NCBI GenBank assembly: GCA_914767715.1
Contig: OU612067.1
Span: 21,488,162-21,552,161 of the forward strand
Direction: 5' to 3'
Length of the DNA: 64,000 nucleotides
DNA from: Membranipora membranacea
Lineage: Eukaryota > Bryozoa > Gymnolaemata > Cheilostomatida > Membraniporidae
The position numbers and the translations under genes were made by a program. Positions 11,740 to 46,581 of the stretch are shown here, in pieces. The notes below the pieces were generated by a model that did not search any database, had not been told where the DNA came from, and was given only the letters and a program-made list of their open reading frames with translations. Position 1 is the first letter of the stretch. Every line of letters starts with the position of its first letter.

Positions 11740-13365
11740 ATCAAATCACTGCTTTGCATCTGAGTTGGGAGCTGGTTTTGTGAGATTCAGGGTTACTGAA
11801 TCATCACATTACCTCTCCACAACTGAGTTATGTGCTCACAAGCTTGGGTAGATAATTCTCCTAATGTGACACTGTTCTCTTCAATTATTTAGACACAATT
11901 TTTAATTCATTTAATTCAAGCGCAAATTCAACTCAAGAGTATGTGTCTTTTAATTATTTGAACATAATTTTTAATTCAAGCTCAATTCAACTTCATAATG
12001 CATATCTTTTAACAAGTTAAGTTTTCTATTTTCGATTCCATGGATAGTCATTTCAATACTCCATATTTTTCAACTTGAATTTTATTTCATTTAATTCAAT
12101 CACTTGATGAAACCAACCATACTTGAAAGTGTGCCATGATAAGCCAAGCTATTATTTTTGAGAGAATCCAATGAAATACGAAATATAGAATAATCGCAGA
12201 AAAACTTTCATGCTTACACCAAAACTGACCTGTATTTGTGCCTGCCAAACAAAATGTTAATTTACTTGACAACCCATGTTCTTATATCTTATAATTAAAA
12301 AGGTCTACGTGACAACACAATTTAATTTTGCAAAAAAGGCAGAAATTTTAAAGACTGTGTTATTTCCGCAGAGTAAGCCTTATTGACTTCTATCCTTCCA
12401 AAAGAGAGTCACCGTTGTCAGATGTTGATGGAAGGGAATCTTTTATAGGGGGTCCTCTTGCGTCCCATGTTCTCAAGTTATATTGGGTAAGTGCGGAAAA
12501 AAATTAAGTTTTTGCAACCTAAGTCACAAGATGTTAGTAGACTTGATTATAATGGATCATAGCCAAGAGGTAGTAGGTTGGGTTTTCCGGTCTTGATCAT
12601 GTTTAAGATAGAAGATCCCAAACTGTGCAATAGAGATCTGGAATGTATGCTTATATTAGTTGTATTCCTTTTTACTGCAGAAAGTTTTGCACCAGCTTGA
12701 TTTTATTTTATTTGGGTTATCGTACTGTGCTGTGCACTGTACCATAACCCAAATTGCAGATTGTCATTGCCAAGCTATCCTTCAGGATCAGTTCTGTGCC
12801 TTTTTTCCCAAATCACAATTGGAAATAGGAAAATCGCAGTGGGGGTATAGATGAAAAAATTACCAGAACTCTACTGAACAAAAAACTGAAATCAACGTTG
12901 GAATTTTTGATAGATGACACTGATATTCAAGTTATGAGTTACATAATACTCATTTATTAATGAGAGAGAAAAATTACACCTGGATTGCTGTGCCAAAGAA
13001 AATGTATCAGAACTTGTGAAATAATTCTCCAGCAACAAGCTACAAAAAATGATATATGTCACTCAAGACTCTTGTTGGGCAAACTTAAATTGCATCAAAG
13101 TTTCTTCTTCAATATGGCAAAAAAGGAATCTATGTTGATTGGCAATTTTAATACATTTGACAAAAAAATTAAAAATCACAGACGCAGATGTACTCCCATT
13201 TCCCTGTATTGAAAGTTAACTCAAGCACCCATGGAGAAAAAAAGAGTTTTTTTGAATATTCAGAATTCAAAGGTTCTCGGACCGACATCCTCTTTAAACG
13301 GTCACACAAAAGGCCGACCGCCTTCCATACCGTCTCAGGTTCGCTAGTCTATATAAACTGTCACC
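11740..13365. other. Convergent intergenic region (receptor 3' end / INO80B 3' end)
   Basis: The two genes are tail to tail here, so this stretch should hold both 3' UTRs. It is AT-rich, with diverged repeats of the type tttaattcatttaattcaag at about 11880-12110. No coding signal beyond chance frames is seen. Confidence 0.5.
12953..12958 (-). terminator. Candidate poly(A) signal for INO80B
   Basis: AATAAA on the minus strand, about 410 nt beyond the INO80B stop. It is the closest canonical hexamer I noticed. The cleavage site itself cannot be seen. Confidence 0.3.
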
Positions 13366-16300
13366 TCATGTCTTAGCATGTTGTGCTATGTTCTTCTTAT
13401 AGCACGCCAGACTGCAGAGAGGAATGTTAGTCTTAGAGCAATTGTACTTCTTTATATTCTTACATCCCCTTATACCACATCTGACTGGCTTCGGAGGCTC
13501 ACTGAAAGTAATAAGTAATCACATCAGTTACAAACATTCTAAGGTTCCGGTAGTGGTTAAGTTTTCTCACCACATCGTATCGTTTCATGAACACCAGAGG
13601 GAATAAGTTGATAAGTAAAACACATAATACGGCCTATTTACGTCCATTTACATTATTTAATGAACAGTTTTTTTTCACTCAATAGCATACAAAAAGCTGA
13701 CTTAGCTACATTTAAGTTTGATTGCTGAGGTAACAACAATCATATGATGTAATACAAATCATGTACTAAAAATGAGGAGTGAATAGGATGAATTGTTTCG
13801 ATATGCTGTCAAATTTACAACCTGATATTCTTACCTTGACTTTTGAGGTGGTAGAACATGATCGACACCCTCAGGTAAGGACAGTGTTGTATTCTCTTTG
13901 GATATCAGGTATCTCATATGGGGTCGAAGGTTACCCGCTGACTTGGCTCCCTATGTAAAAACAAGGATACAAAAATAATGCCTTTGACTGTATGTGCGCT
14001 GCTATTTGAAGGTAAATAAAGCCAATGTGTTGGCTCTGATTGGTTGGCGGGAGAGAGAGAGCCAATGAGAGGTGAGATCTAAAGAAGTTATTCAGTTCCA
14101 GTTTCAATATCTCAATAGTATTCCCACTGCGAAATCAATTCAGTTTCACTTTCACTATATGGTAAATAGTAACCTGGCGTTGGCTTTCATTCCCACCAAA
14201 CAGGCTATAACATCAGAGCAAACAAATTGGTAAGGTAAAATGTTGGAGCAAAGAGTCTAGTAGATATTACCATGTAAGATAATTATTTGTCTCTTTTTAG
14301 CTACACATTAAGTGACTGTAACAAAACATCATTGAAACCAACGACATTTGGTTGATAGCTTACATCATTAACAGAGCTAGCGACCTTCAATGGCATTACA
14401 GAAGACCCATAAAAATTTCTCTCTTCTTGTATCGCAATCGTGAATAAGCAGATCTTTGTCCTGCCCCAGTCTGGTGAACATGGACAAAAAAAAACCTTTT
14501 TAGAAGCAAGACTTGTGCATCTCGTAGAAAGTTTAGAAGCTTACCTTGCCACGAGCGGCTGCAGCGTTAGACTTCTTCAGTAATCTGTCTACAGTCAGTT
14601 TCTGTAAAAAAAAACATGATAAGAATATGAACTTTAGTTTCTGAAGGTAAATGGCACTTGACAGCAAAGTTACGAAGCTAGTATAAAAGAAGAGGGTATG
14701 AAGCTTGCCGAACATAAAAATTAATTTCCAGAAGTTTTCTTGAATTTTCTTTATTTAATTTAATTGATAAACTTTCTTTAGTTAGGAACAATAGTTGATC
14801 TAACCTTAGCCTTTTCACTTTTCTCTAAGGCAATTTGTTTACGTTTGAGAGCTCTTTGGTTCTTTATAGCGATCTGTTCCTCTGTGAGGGTTTTCTGTCC
14901 TTTCAGTAGACTCGGTAACTCGTACAACTGCTCCGACTCCTCCGTGCTGTGTATCATTCGCTTCTGAAAACAGACACAAATAATAAATAAAAACAAATAC
15001 AATATATTCAAATATAGTAATTAATTTTAAGAAATAATATTAAAGGTACTACAAGTTTCGCATGTATAAATGGATAGTAGAGAATGTGCTACGCAGTATC
15101 AGCCTTGTGAACGACACTGTACCAACTTAAAGTAGTTGCTGAGTCCAAGCTGATTAACACTTCCGTTTAGGGGAGGTTCCAAGACATGGCTGTAATGCAG
15201 GCTAAATATAACAGGAACAGGAAACTACTCTGTATGGTTCTATTTTAGCTGAGTTTGAGATGCCTTTAGAACCTGATGGATGAATCGTTTCACAAGAATT
15301 CTCACTGAATATTCATTCAATTTAAATTTGATCTGTTTCGCTATGCGTGAACATGAGAACTTGTTTGAAACCATGGTTGCCCTCTGAGGTTGTTTCGTAA
15401 AAAATAGAAACATAGTCTCTGGTCAGCTTTCTGAATAGTACCTCATAAGTCTTAGTACTTCCTTATTATATCGTAAGTACTATTCCTCTAGCGGTATATT
15501 CCAAGATAGTCAGATGGCTCTTAACATTCGCAGTCAATAACAAAGTTTATCTTTTTACAGTTTTATTGAACCCTTATTGATAACCACACCATTTGCATAG
15601 GAGGTAAATCAAAATATCTCATAAGTAATATTACTCCCTGCCTTGCCTAACTCTGATGTCCCATCCAGATCATAATAATTCATTATAGATTGGAGATTCT
15701 CAGTCAAAAACAAAGCTTGAATTCCAATCATGATCAGCATGACTTGACAGATTCGAAGGTAGCTCTTGACAGACAAAATTCTTTTTTGGAGTTCACGGTT
15801 TTATTGCATGATAACAACACTGATTAAAGGGCAACCAAGGTTTCGCAGCAATGTATTAATGGGTAGTGAATAATGTGCTGGGCAGCATCAGCTTTGTGCA
15901 TTACGTGATGCAAAACTCCAAGTAGTTGCTGTCTCTAACCTGGGTAACACTTCAGTTTAGGGGAGGTTCCAAGACATTGCTGTAATGAGGCTAGAGCACA
16001 GGCTAAATAATAACAGGAAACAGCGCTGTGGTATTCTATTTTGGCTGAGTTTGAGTACCTGATGAATGAAATGTTTCACAAGAATTCTGTCTGAATAATC
16101 ATCCGAAATAGATTAAGTCTTTTTCCCTATGCGGAAGGTGCAATCTGCTATTAATAAATGAGAAGTTGTTTGAAACCCTGGTTGCCCTTTAAACTTACAA
16201 ATTAACTATAAAATTTTATTGAAAAATGATGTAGAGCTAGCCGAACGAGTAAAACTAAACTCTAGCGTTTAATTTCTCTTCCAATGTATAACTTCTCCCA

Positions 16301-19300
16301 GTGGAAAAAAGTGTGTATGGACAAGAATTTTTTACTGAGTTTAAATCCACTCTTATACCATATGCAATCAGACTTAGACGTGTAATTGTTTAGCATGGCA
16401 ATATCTCACAAATTAGACATTCATCCATGATTCTAATTAACATTTTGCATCTATAGCAAAGTTGCTACTGCCAGCCATCTGTGCTGGGAGGGGACAACTC
16501 TCTTTTTGTCAAAAGTAAGAGTTGACAAGCATGTCAAGCCATCAGACAGACTAATGTAAACACTGGCAATACACCGTGAAAACACTTTTGTATAAACTGC
16601 CACTTACGGTGTATAAAATGTACATACAGAAGTGTGTGATATCCAGACATACATATACTTAATTAGACATTTTATATCATAAGACTACTGCATTTCCTGA
16701 TTTCAAGCTTTGTGGTGGTGGGGGGGGGGGATGGGAGAAGCTCTCTCAGTTTCTCATTACTCAGAGAGCTTCTATACTTCCCCAACCCACACAAAGCCCA
16801 AAGTCAGGAAATACAGTAGACCTTTGTTTATCTACAGTGCAGTTCTGGCTGAAGGGACCGAAATTCCTTGTCTGAATTATTAAGTCTAAATTAACCAGCT
16901 TACACTTACACTGTAACACTGTCACATAACCTCTGATGCCCTTAAGGTTCAGATACTGACCTGCCTAGCAGTGAGATTAGCAGGATTCTTCTCCGCCTTC
17001 TTCTTCTCATACTGATCTATATCACCAGACTCGACAGCTTCTAACCATTCCCTCTCCTCATCTGAAGTGTCATCTTTATCAACATTACCACCGGGAGTTT
17101 TCCTGGTAAATAAATTGAAGGACATAATATGTAGACACTCAGATTCCCTACTCCGCGCTAAACCAAATTTGATCCGGTTTGTTTGCTTTCGTGTCTGATC
17201 CTCTTCTATTGATGAGTTGTGGCCATAGACTTAACAATAACTTGGACAATGACTCATTATTAAATCTATGGTTGTGGCTGATCTGATAGGGAAGGGCAAG
17301 CAATTCCAAAGGCAGGCAAACTGGATCAAATTTGGTCTAAATCAAAGTACACGGAAGCGCATCAGAAAGCATCCAGTGCTCTTTCACTTGCTTGCTTGAG
17401 AATTAATTTTTTATATGTAAATCTTGGATCAAGTTCATGCAATATCATGTTTTTTTTGTTTTTATAGATTTCAACCGAGCTTTCTTTTGGTTTTGTCCAC
17501 CATATTTACATTGACCAGAGCACAAATTAAGCAAACTCATTGATCCATTAACACTTTGTCGCCTGACCTGTTTATTTCATAATAAAGCGTATTCTTTTTG
17601 AAGTGACAAATTTTATGGAAGATCCATACCTAGTCTGCCTTTTCAAGCTTTCTTGATCCCCTCCCCCAACTGTAAAATAACAATATCAGGTATACTATTC
17701 ACATACTTTAACTGCTGACTGGATGCTGACTTTGGTGTAGATAATTTAGGATCGCTGACTAAATCCTCTCCGGCTGCATACAGTCTGTCATAGTCTACAT
17801 CGTCATCATCAGAGTCGATCAGAGTACTGGGTGGTCCATCTCCAATATCTACCTCTACATCCAACTCATCTGAGTCCCCTGTCAAATAAGCATGTATATA
17901 CATTATAAGGGCATCAAATAAATGAAACTCCTATGTCCCAAATTGATTTTCCATTAGCCCTATTTTGCGTGCTAATAAGCGGCATAAGTCGATCCTTTTG
18001 GGGTCGGTGAAAAAGGAGCAATATGTTAGCTTTTGCTATTCATTCTGCTGTTAGGCTAATGGTGGGGCAAAAGTTGCAGGTGCTAGTCAAAATTGGGGAG
18101 AGTTTCGTTATTGATAAGGGGAGTCTATTCATGTGGAAATTAATCACAGAGCAAACAACAGAGAAAACGGAATTTATGATGTCCTACAGCTGGTATTACT
18201 TCTCTACTTAACCCTGAGGTCTACCATGACAACACCAGTGCAGTTATAGCTATGGACCCATTTATGATTACTCTCACAATCCATGTGACCATGACGCATG
18301 AATTCCATTTTGTGGTGATGTCCTGAACTCACCTTCATAGCTGCCTTGAACCGAATCGTCCACATCTCTGAAAGTGGGCGTTGATGTGTGGCTGAAAAAT
18401 GCAAGTCAAACAAGATACATTTCAGTTTTGATAACAAATGAACTCTCACTGGATCTATTAGGAAACCAATATTGGGTACTGCCAAAGCCGAATAACTGCC
18501 TTTATTTTCATATGCAAACTTATAATCACTACGATAGCCCCCAAAAACTTTCTCCCTATGCACAGTGTCTTGGAGTAAAAGGGCAGCAAATCATTTAGTA
18601 ATTATTTTAATATGGGTGTATCCAGAGGAGGTTTCTTTTCAACTAACTGTTGAGCCAAATCATTACAAGCAATACCTTGAAAACTCCTGTTTTTAAATTA
18701 CAGTGCAGTTCACTTAATTCAAACCTCTGGGGACCACAGAAATTTGTTCTAAATAAGCAAAGTTTGAATTAAGTGACATTAGAATACATTGAGATCTGGC
18801 TGAAGAGACTAATTTTCCAATCACTGTGAACCACTTCCACATTCTCCGTAATATCAGGGAAGTGCCATCTTAGGCTTACCTGGTATGGGCTCTCTCCCTC
18901 CCACCAGCAAATCAGAGGCAACATATTGGCTAGTCTGACATATACATTCATACCTGGAGGTAGAGGACTTGGCTCCACCAAATTTGATTTTTAGCTTGAT
19001 GCCCTGCGGTTTAGGAGACTCTTCAACAGGCTCCTTGGATTTCTTTGAGCTTTTCTTAGACTTGGATTTCTTCTCCTTTTCTTTTTTGACTTTCTTTTCT
19101 TTTTTCACAGGAGGTGCCTTCTCTTCTGCAAAACAAGCTGAATCTAAATTTTGGTGCTGTTGAACAGTTTATGCGAAACGGTTCAATATAATATTTTTCG
19201 GCTCTTTCTGCCAGCCCTTGAAGATGAATGAAAAATATTTACAGAGAGGGAGCTTGTTGTGTTTGTTCCACAGGCATTAGGAGTTACAAGCATGTATACT

Positions 19301-20594
19301 TTGCGAGGTAACTGTAAATTGCTGAACAGGCTGAACGGACTGAAAGCTGAACAGAATTTCTCAGACTACTATTTGTTTGGTTCTCTTAATGATTAGCTAT
19401 TTTTGCACAAGCGTGGACAATCCCTTATATTCTGCTCATGAATTTATTCATTTTTTGTTTGAATTCGCCTTGGTTTCTTTCAATTTTATTCACAGTAAAT
19501 CTTTCTGCATTACACTAGTGACTGGATGGAAAGTAGATTGTCTTGGCAAGCTTTGTTGGGGAGGAACCCTAAGCCCCCTCCCCCACAACAAAGCTTGTCA
19601 AGACTAGCTAGATGGAAGGTTGTGCTGGATAATGTTTCTGGTTTCTTGACCACCATCAGATTATGTCATAATTGGCACATTGATCGCTACGTTTGCTTGC
19701 CCTAAATCGGTTATATTGGGTGCCAACAGGATTTTTGTGACTCATTAAATCATTTGGCTAGGAGGAATGTGTTTGAATAGCGATAGTCAGCCAGAGAGAA
19801 GAACACAAATAATCATTCTAGTCTGAGAGATTTTGTCAGTCTGTTCAGCAATTAACTGTTACCGTACTTTGCGAAATGTACGTTCAATCAACCATCCAGC
19901 CGGCCCCCAACAAACAACAACAATACATTACAAAGCCTACATTGTTTGGGTGGGGAGTGTATGCGTTCAATCAAGGAGCTGTTACTCCTTGGTACAATGA
20001 GAGACTTCACCTGGTTGATCAAAGAAGTGGACATTGGCAAAGTATATATGCTTAGCATTACAAGTAACAAAGCCTACATTGTTTGGGTGAGGAGTATAAT
20101 GCGTTCAATCAAGAGCAGTTACTCCTTGGTACCATGAGAGACTTCATAGGGTTGATCAAGTGTACATTGGCAAAGTATATATGCTTGTAAATTTGTAACT
20201 CCTAATGCCTGTGGAACAAAAACAACAAGCTGCCTCTCAGTCTCTGTAATTGTAAGTGTAAATCTCACTCTCACTGTCAGCCAGTTTAGTAGGGGCCTTA
20301 GGTTAGTGCACAACAATCAATTGTAACTGATTCCCTTTACCTCAAGTTTTGCAGTTGCACAGCAGAGACTGAGAGAGACAATGAGTGTGACTGAGATAGA
20401 TAGAAAAGAGTAAGTACAGTACAGTGGGAAGTAGTTAGTAGGTGGGCCTAACAAGTAAGTAGTAAACCAAGGACATAGATCATAGCTGTAAGTGTAAATT
20501 ACTCAATAGCCAAGTTACCTTCCTCCTCTTCATCATCCCTCAGATACTTTGGTTTCTTCCTGACCCTCTTACCAGTAATGCCAAGCTCTGCCAT
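13366..20594 (-). CDS. INO80B: INO80 chromatin-remodelling complex subunit B (PAPA-1-like, HIT zinc finger)
   Basis: Complete nine-exon model: 20594-20519, 19125-18954, 18391-18333, 17878-17707, 17102-16961, 14963-14805, 14601-14545, 13950-13835, 13501-13366. The 1089 coding bases give 362 aa plus TGA, close to about 356 aa in human. The order matches the family: a basic lysine-rich stretch (residues about 33-56), the IKLKIKFGG motif (68-76), an acidic segment, an EEREWLEAVESGDID segment followed by LTARQ, the PAPA-1 region (LTEEQIAIKNQRALKRK, then KLTVDRLLKK), an MRYL...TTLSLPEGV block, and a C-terminal HIT zinc finger with spacing C-x4-C-x7-C-x7-C-x3-C (cysteines about 326-351). The product acts in the nucleus in INO80-dependent nucleosome remodelling. 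All phases are compatible. The 59-nt exon at 18391 is the least certain, although its phases fit both neighbours. Confidence 0.92.
15041..15387 (+). mobile_element. TTAA-type MITE copy (diverged)
   Basis: Colinear with the copy at 15826-16193 but with many substitutions. It begins near TTAAAGG and ends accatggttgccctctg. It lies in the INO80B intron between exons 16961 and 14963, in the same orientation as the second copy about 440 bp further on. Confidence 0.7.
15826..16193 (+). mobile_element. TTAA-type MITE, best-preserved copy
   Basis: About 365 bp with terminal inverted repeats: left AGGGCAACCAAGGTTTC, right GAAACCCTGGTTGCCCT, one mismatch. TTAA lies directly outside both ends. There is no open frame. 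It is in the INO80B intron. The termini and TTAA fit a piggyBac-like non-autonomous element. Confidence 0.8.
16685..16820. repeat. Imperfect inverted repeat with poly-G
   Basis: The left arm actgcatttcctga...caagctttgtgg pairs with the right arm ccacacaaagc...tcaggaaatacagta. The inner arms are agaagctctctcag and ctcagagagcttct. It is a small foldback in an INO80B intron. Confidence 0.55.
17150..17345. repeat. Foldback element, diverged relative of the 25.0/35.3 kb pair
   Basis: Outer arms aaccaaatttgatccggttt and aaactggatcaaatttggtc pair. Inner arms ttgtggccatagactta and ttaaatctatggttgtgg also pair. It lies just upstream of an INO80B exon. Confidence 0.55.
19225..20240. repeat. Composite repeat: 137-bp tandem duplication flanked by inverted copies
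   Basis: Units beginning caaagcctacattgtttggg at 19931 and 20068 are tandem copies. An outer segment near 19225-19320 (gttccacaggcattaggag) recurs inverted near 20190-20235 (ctcctaatgcctgtggaac). A separate hairpin at 19541-19603 has arms tcttggcaagctttgttg and caacaaagcttgtcaaga. All lie in the first INO80B intron. Confidence 0.55.
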
Positions 20595-21844
20595 GACTTC
20601 TGCTGCAGAACTTAAAATTCAATTGTAAACACAGCAGAGCAAACCTTTTTTTTCTTTTTACATGTTACTATCACATTACTGTGCTATTGTCGCAATTAAA
20701 TCAAATTGTGAGTTGTCTTTTCATATTTCTCCTCAGTTCACATTTTCTGAAGACCATTATGCCCTCTGCTGGTAAAACTTGTTATCACATAATTATTATT
20801 CTCTTGTGATATTAATTATAATCATCAAAGCTATGGGATTGAAAACTAAGCACTCATCATTGACAGTTTTTCTAAACTGGTATTGTATCATTTATATTTT
20901 AGACCTGTCTGAATGTGTCTGATTTATTTTGATGCAGCGAGACCCAACGTCTTGTTTCCTTCAAATAATTTAGATATCTGGTGTGACGGTAGAAGTCTTA
21001 TTAATTTTAACATTATAAATTGGACTCAATGTCGAGCCTTATCCTCTCCCCAATAACCACTCCAAGGCGCCCCATGCTGCCAATATTATTTGATATCTTA
21101 TTTGAACCGTATAACAGTTGTCCTGTATTCTTACAACCAACAAAATTTGTCACAGAATATGGACAACAAACACAATCAAAGTGTACCACAAAACACATTG
21201 GCCATTACTACCATCACGCTGTGATCATATCAGGCAAGCAACTACATGTACAATCAGAAATAAAATCCGTGAGCACAAAAAAAATGAAAAAATAAGCCTA
21301 GGTAAGGTAGGGTGCAATTATCCTAAGTGACGCCTACGAGGGCTATCCTCCGTCCGCAAGAGGTAAAATGATATTGAGAACTTGTAATAAACTTTCAGTT
21401 GAAATCTGATTGCTGCTACCAGTATGGAATAACAAACAGATTTACAACAAAATAAATGGAAAACGATGTAAATAAATTAGAAATCATAGTGAAGTGTTGT
21501 CCATTGTTATCAATTTTGCCGAGCTGGTTAGCACAACACTTTATGAATACAGATAAAAAAGATCAGCGATTGACAATCATTTATCATCGATCTCATCAAA
21601 TATAGTACCATGGGTGTATGTATAGCATATAATATGAATATTCTCATTCAGAAAGATGGGGGTTGTTGGTACAATTGTTGATATTGCACAAAGCTATTAT
21701 GATGATGGCTGCCGTAGCTTTCTCAGCTCAATTCTCCGAGTATTTTCTCCTAACCAAAGTCGTACGAAAGATGAGATGAAAACTGGATAGGAGACCTCAG
21801 AGGCATTACAAGACTCTATCTTTGTCTTATCAATCCCGGCACTC
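20595..21844. other. Intergenic region KIF5 3' end / INO80B 5' end
   Basis: Both genes are on the minus strand. This 1.25-kb spacer should hold the KIF5 3' UTR and the INO80B promoter. A possible minus-strand poly(A) hexamer is at 20923-20928. An open frame at 21020-21295 has no recognisable domain. Confidence 0.4.
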
Positions 21845-43524
<21,680 letters not shown>

Positions 43525-45696
43525 TGTGTTACTGCTTAGGAAATCCTAGAAAGAGAAACAGACAAAACCCATGAGATAACAGAATATTCACAACAACCTG
43601 CAGAGTATGCAGAGCAGCAATTGTTACTGTATTTAATACTAGGATATATTTTACGCCTAATGTCAAATCGACTTTCTAGGACCAAGTCATGTAAATCTAT
43701 TACTTAAAACAGTGATTGAATCCTCAAACTATTGTTTCGAGTTGTCCAATAGCAGTAGGCCTATAGACAAATTTGAAAGTTTTGAAAGTTGAAGTGAGCC
43801 AAGAAGGAGGCCAAACCCATTCGGTCGATGCTATGGACCAATCAATGGATCGCTGTCCCTCCTGACAGCTCTACATATGAAGTGACTGTGAGACTTCCTG
43901 CCATGAGCTCCTTCAGACAGCGCAGGTGACTATAAGAGCAACTACTCATTGAGCAGACAGAGTGAATACTACATGACACCTGGCAAATTCACTGGGGTTT
44001 CTCATCATATGCTTTGATATTGGTGTAAATCTTAGCCGATAAACCATCGATGAAGCAGTGCAGTTAAGGCCTAATGATGTCATGGACTTGTGTCTTACAT
44101 CCAATTGGGGCTATTGAGGATGTAAAATCACTCAGGAACCATTAGGCTATGTATGGCTATATATTGTCCTAATGCTCTAGTTACGATTGATTTTCCATAC
44201 AATGGCAAACTTAGGAGAGGAGCTGCAGCCGTATATCATTACTCATTAGTACTATGACTTAACAATGCCTAGGTGCCTAATCCAAACAAACAATAGGATC
44301 CCTATTCCCTAGTCTGCTCAATGATATAAGGAACATTGGATCGACTTGATGAGTAAATTTTGATTGGTTTGATTCAGCAGGAAATCCGACGATCAGGGTC
44401 AAGTAAAATGCCTCAATCTAAGTGATATGTTTTTAAAAAAAGAATTGACAACAACAACTTGAAGTTTAAGCGTTCAGGCGCTAGACTCTTTTAAACTGAT
44501 TTAGCCCTTAATCGAACTCCCGGTACGTGCTATAAGTTTGACATTTAAATGTACATTATTATGCTGCATCCCAACTGACATTACAAGTTGGAATTGACAC
44601 CAAATGAAACCCAAAAGTAGATTATCCAATGCCAATTGACTGCTTTCAATGTTTTAGGATCACATCAATCTGTCTGTTAGAAAACGAGGCATATGATCTG
44701 CAGTTGCACTCACTCAAGTCAGATCATACCATACAAGTTCATCAATCCAATCCTGACCTATGATCTACAAAGTCTGCTACTAAACAAGCTTGACCCTTAT
44801 AAAGATTAAGATAGGCATATGAGAGACTAACTTGCATCATGCTTGAAGGCCTGTTCAAACATTAACTCAAACACATTCCACTTGTATCACTTACTCACTA
44901 ACAGAACCAGTACCGGTATATTTAATTTACTTTTAGTATACCGAAAACAGTTTTATTTAGTCAAGCCATTTGAATAAATAAATAATGCTTACTACTGAAG
45001 GTATCCTGATGGGTAGGAAATATGGTTAACAACAATAATAAAATGCTCGTGTAACTTTACCTCGTGTATATGAAGGGATTTATCCCGAGTTCTTGTTGCA
45101 ACCCACTCCCTCCTAATATATGCTGTCTGCCTTGGACTTGGTTGTCTCAATCCAGGCCAAAATAATACTATATTTTAGGCTAACCAGAGCACTCTTTCTT
45201 CTGCAGCCAGCTTTTAAGTCTGTAATACACTTCACATAGGGTCAGTTATCATCTACATCTCCTTTGTCAAATTCCCAGTCATTTAATGTGTACTTGCAGG
45301 ACCACAAGAAATAGAGTGTGGGAGTTGGAAGAAAAAAAAATTTAGTTCACATCAAGTGGAAGTAGTAATCACTGGTGCATTCTGGGTGAGGATCAATACC
45401 AGGTCATATATTTGAACCAATCAAAAGTACTTTGAGAAAACCCAAAGATAAACTTGCTTGACTCACGCTATAAACCTAAAACATGTGTAGCCAACTCAAA
45501 CAATATATTTGAATATATGAGTGGATAACTCTACCTTGCTACAACATTCTCTTTCCAGAACATGTGCACAAAAAACTGAACACCTAACATAGAATGAGGT
45601 TGAACAGAGGTCAGAGTATGCTGTCTTTTGTGAACTTTTGCTCTCAGGCCCATCGCTGAGATGATCTATAGTTTAACTACTGACGCAAGGATGCAG

Positions 45697-45730
45697 CAAT
45701 GAACTCCCTCTTCGAAGAGGGAGTTCATTG
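45697..45730. repeat. Perfect 34-bp palindrome
   Basis: CAATGAACTCCCTCTTC is followed directly by its exact reverse complement. Single halves occur near 41484-41502 (gagggagttcattgg) and 52644-52662 (ccaatgaactccctcttc), which suggests a dispersed terminal sequence of a foldback family. Confidence 0.8.
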
Positions 45731-46154
45731 GATGCAGAGTACGATAAGAGATTGACTACGCTTCACCTCTCAGGTTGCTTAGTAAATAAATATTGCAATT
45801 GGAATTCCTCATGACTCTTGTTTTGATACATATGCAGTTTAGATGTTGGCAGACACAGCACTTCTGCAAACTTTCAGTCGCCACTTCAAAATATTATAGC
45901 CCTTTCCGCAACAGTACTTTGTATGTGTGGTGAGAGAGATTACCGAAAAATAGCTAAATTAATAAAAAATCATTGGCCTAAAAATCTAGTATACTACAAG
46001 CAACAGGGATCACCATGATCAGGCTGAAACTGAAAATCCCTAGATGCTCTAGCGAGATGATGTCATATTGATAAACTAAATTGGAGGAAAACTATCATTA
46101 TCATAAGAGAAATCAGTTTTAAAGTCATCAACCCCAGTTCTTCTGAGATATGTA

Positions 46155-46160
46155 TTTATT
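46155..46160 (-). terminator. Candidate poly(A) signal for the CTHRC1-type gene
   Basis: AATAAA on the minus strand, about 420 nt beyond the stop at 46582. Position and hexamer fit; nothing else supports it. Confidence 0.3.
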
Positions 46161-46581
46161 TTTAAATATTTTCATGTGTAATAGTTATAACAAGGAGTTA
46201 TAAAAATTCATCCAAAAAGAATCGGAATGGTCAGAACAAAGAATAAACACCCAAGATGGACTGGTTTACATCCATCAACCCCTCTCAACAAGATACCAGG
46301 AACTCTTCTTTAATGCTGTCACTCATAGGCTGTAGTGATTTCAGCCATTTAAAAAAATTGCTGTGCGACAACTATCATTAACAAGATATATCTTACTTCT
46401 TGGCCGGTTGAACAAAATTTTGGCCAGTTATGTATAATAAATCATCACAAAATATATCACATATGCCTTTTCATATGTATAGTTATAGTAATACAAAGTT
46501 TCAAAATGCTGATAGCAAAAATAGTTTTTGACCAGAGCAGTTATCATCTTGAAAGAAGTGAATCAACTAAGGTACAGTAAA

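Larger units (their letters stand above)
43525..46581. other. Intergenic region upstream of KIF5
   Basis: This 3-kb spacer should contain the KIF5 promoter and 5' UTR and the CTHRC1-type gene's 3' UTR. No coding exon is recognised. It contains a perfect 34-bp palindrome (45697-45730). Confidence 0.45.

Noticed and set aside
12660-13212. Plus-strand frames between the receptor and INO80B
   Set aside because: They lie in the 3' UTR zone, antisense to the INO80B tail, with no domain and ordinary chance length.
18204-18598. 119-codon minus frame and 74-codon plus frame
   Set aside because: Only 18391-18333 is supported as an INO80B exon, in a different frame from the 119-codon reading; the rest is intron.
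21020-21295. 91-codon plus-strand frame
   Set aside because: Low-complexity reading in the spacer between KIF5 and INO80B, with no homology I can name.
21697-21844. Continuation of the KIF5 protein into the 21.7-21.8 kb frame
   Set aside because: With the GC/A junction the next codon is TGA, so this long frame is not in phase with the kinesin and is taken as 3' UTR.
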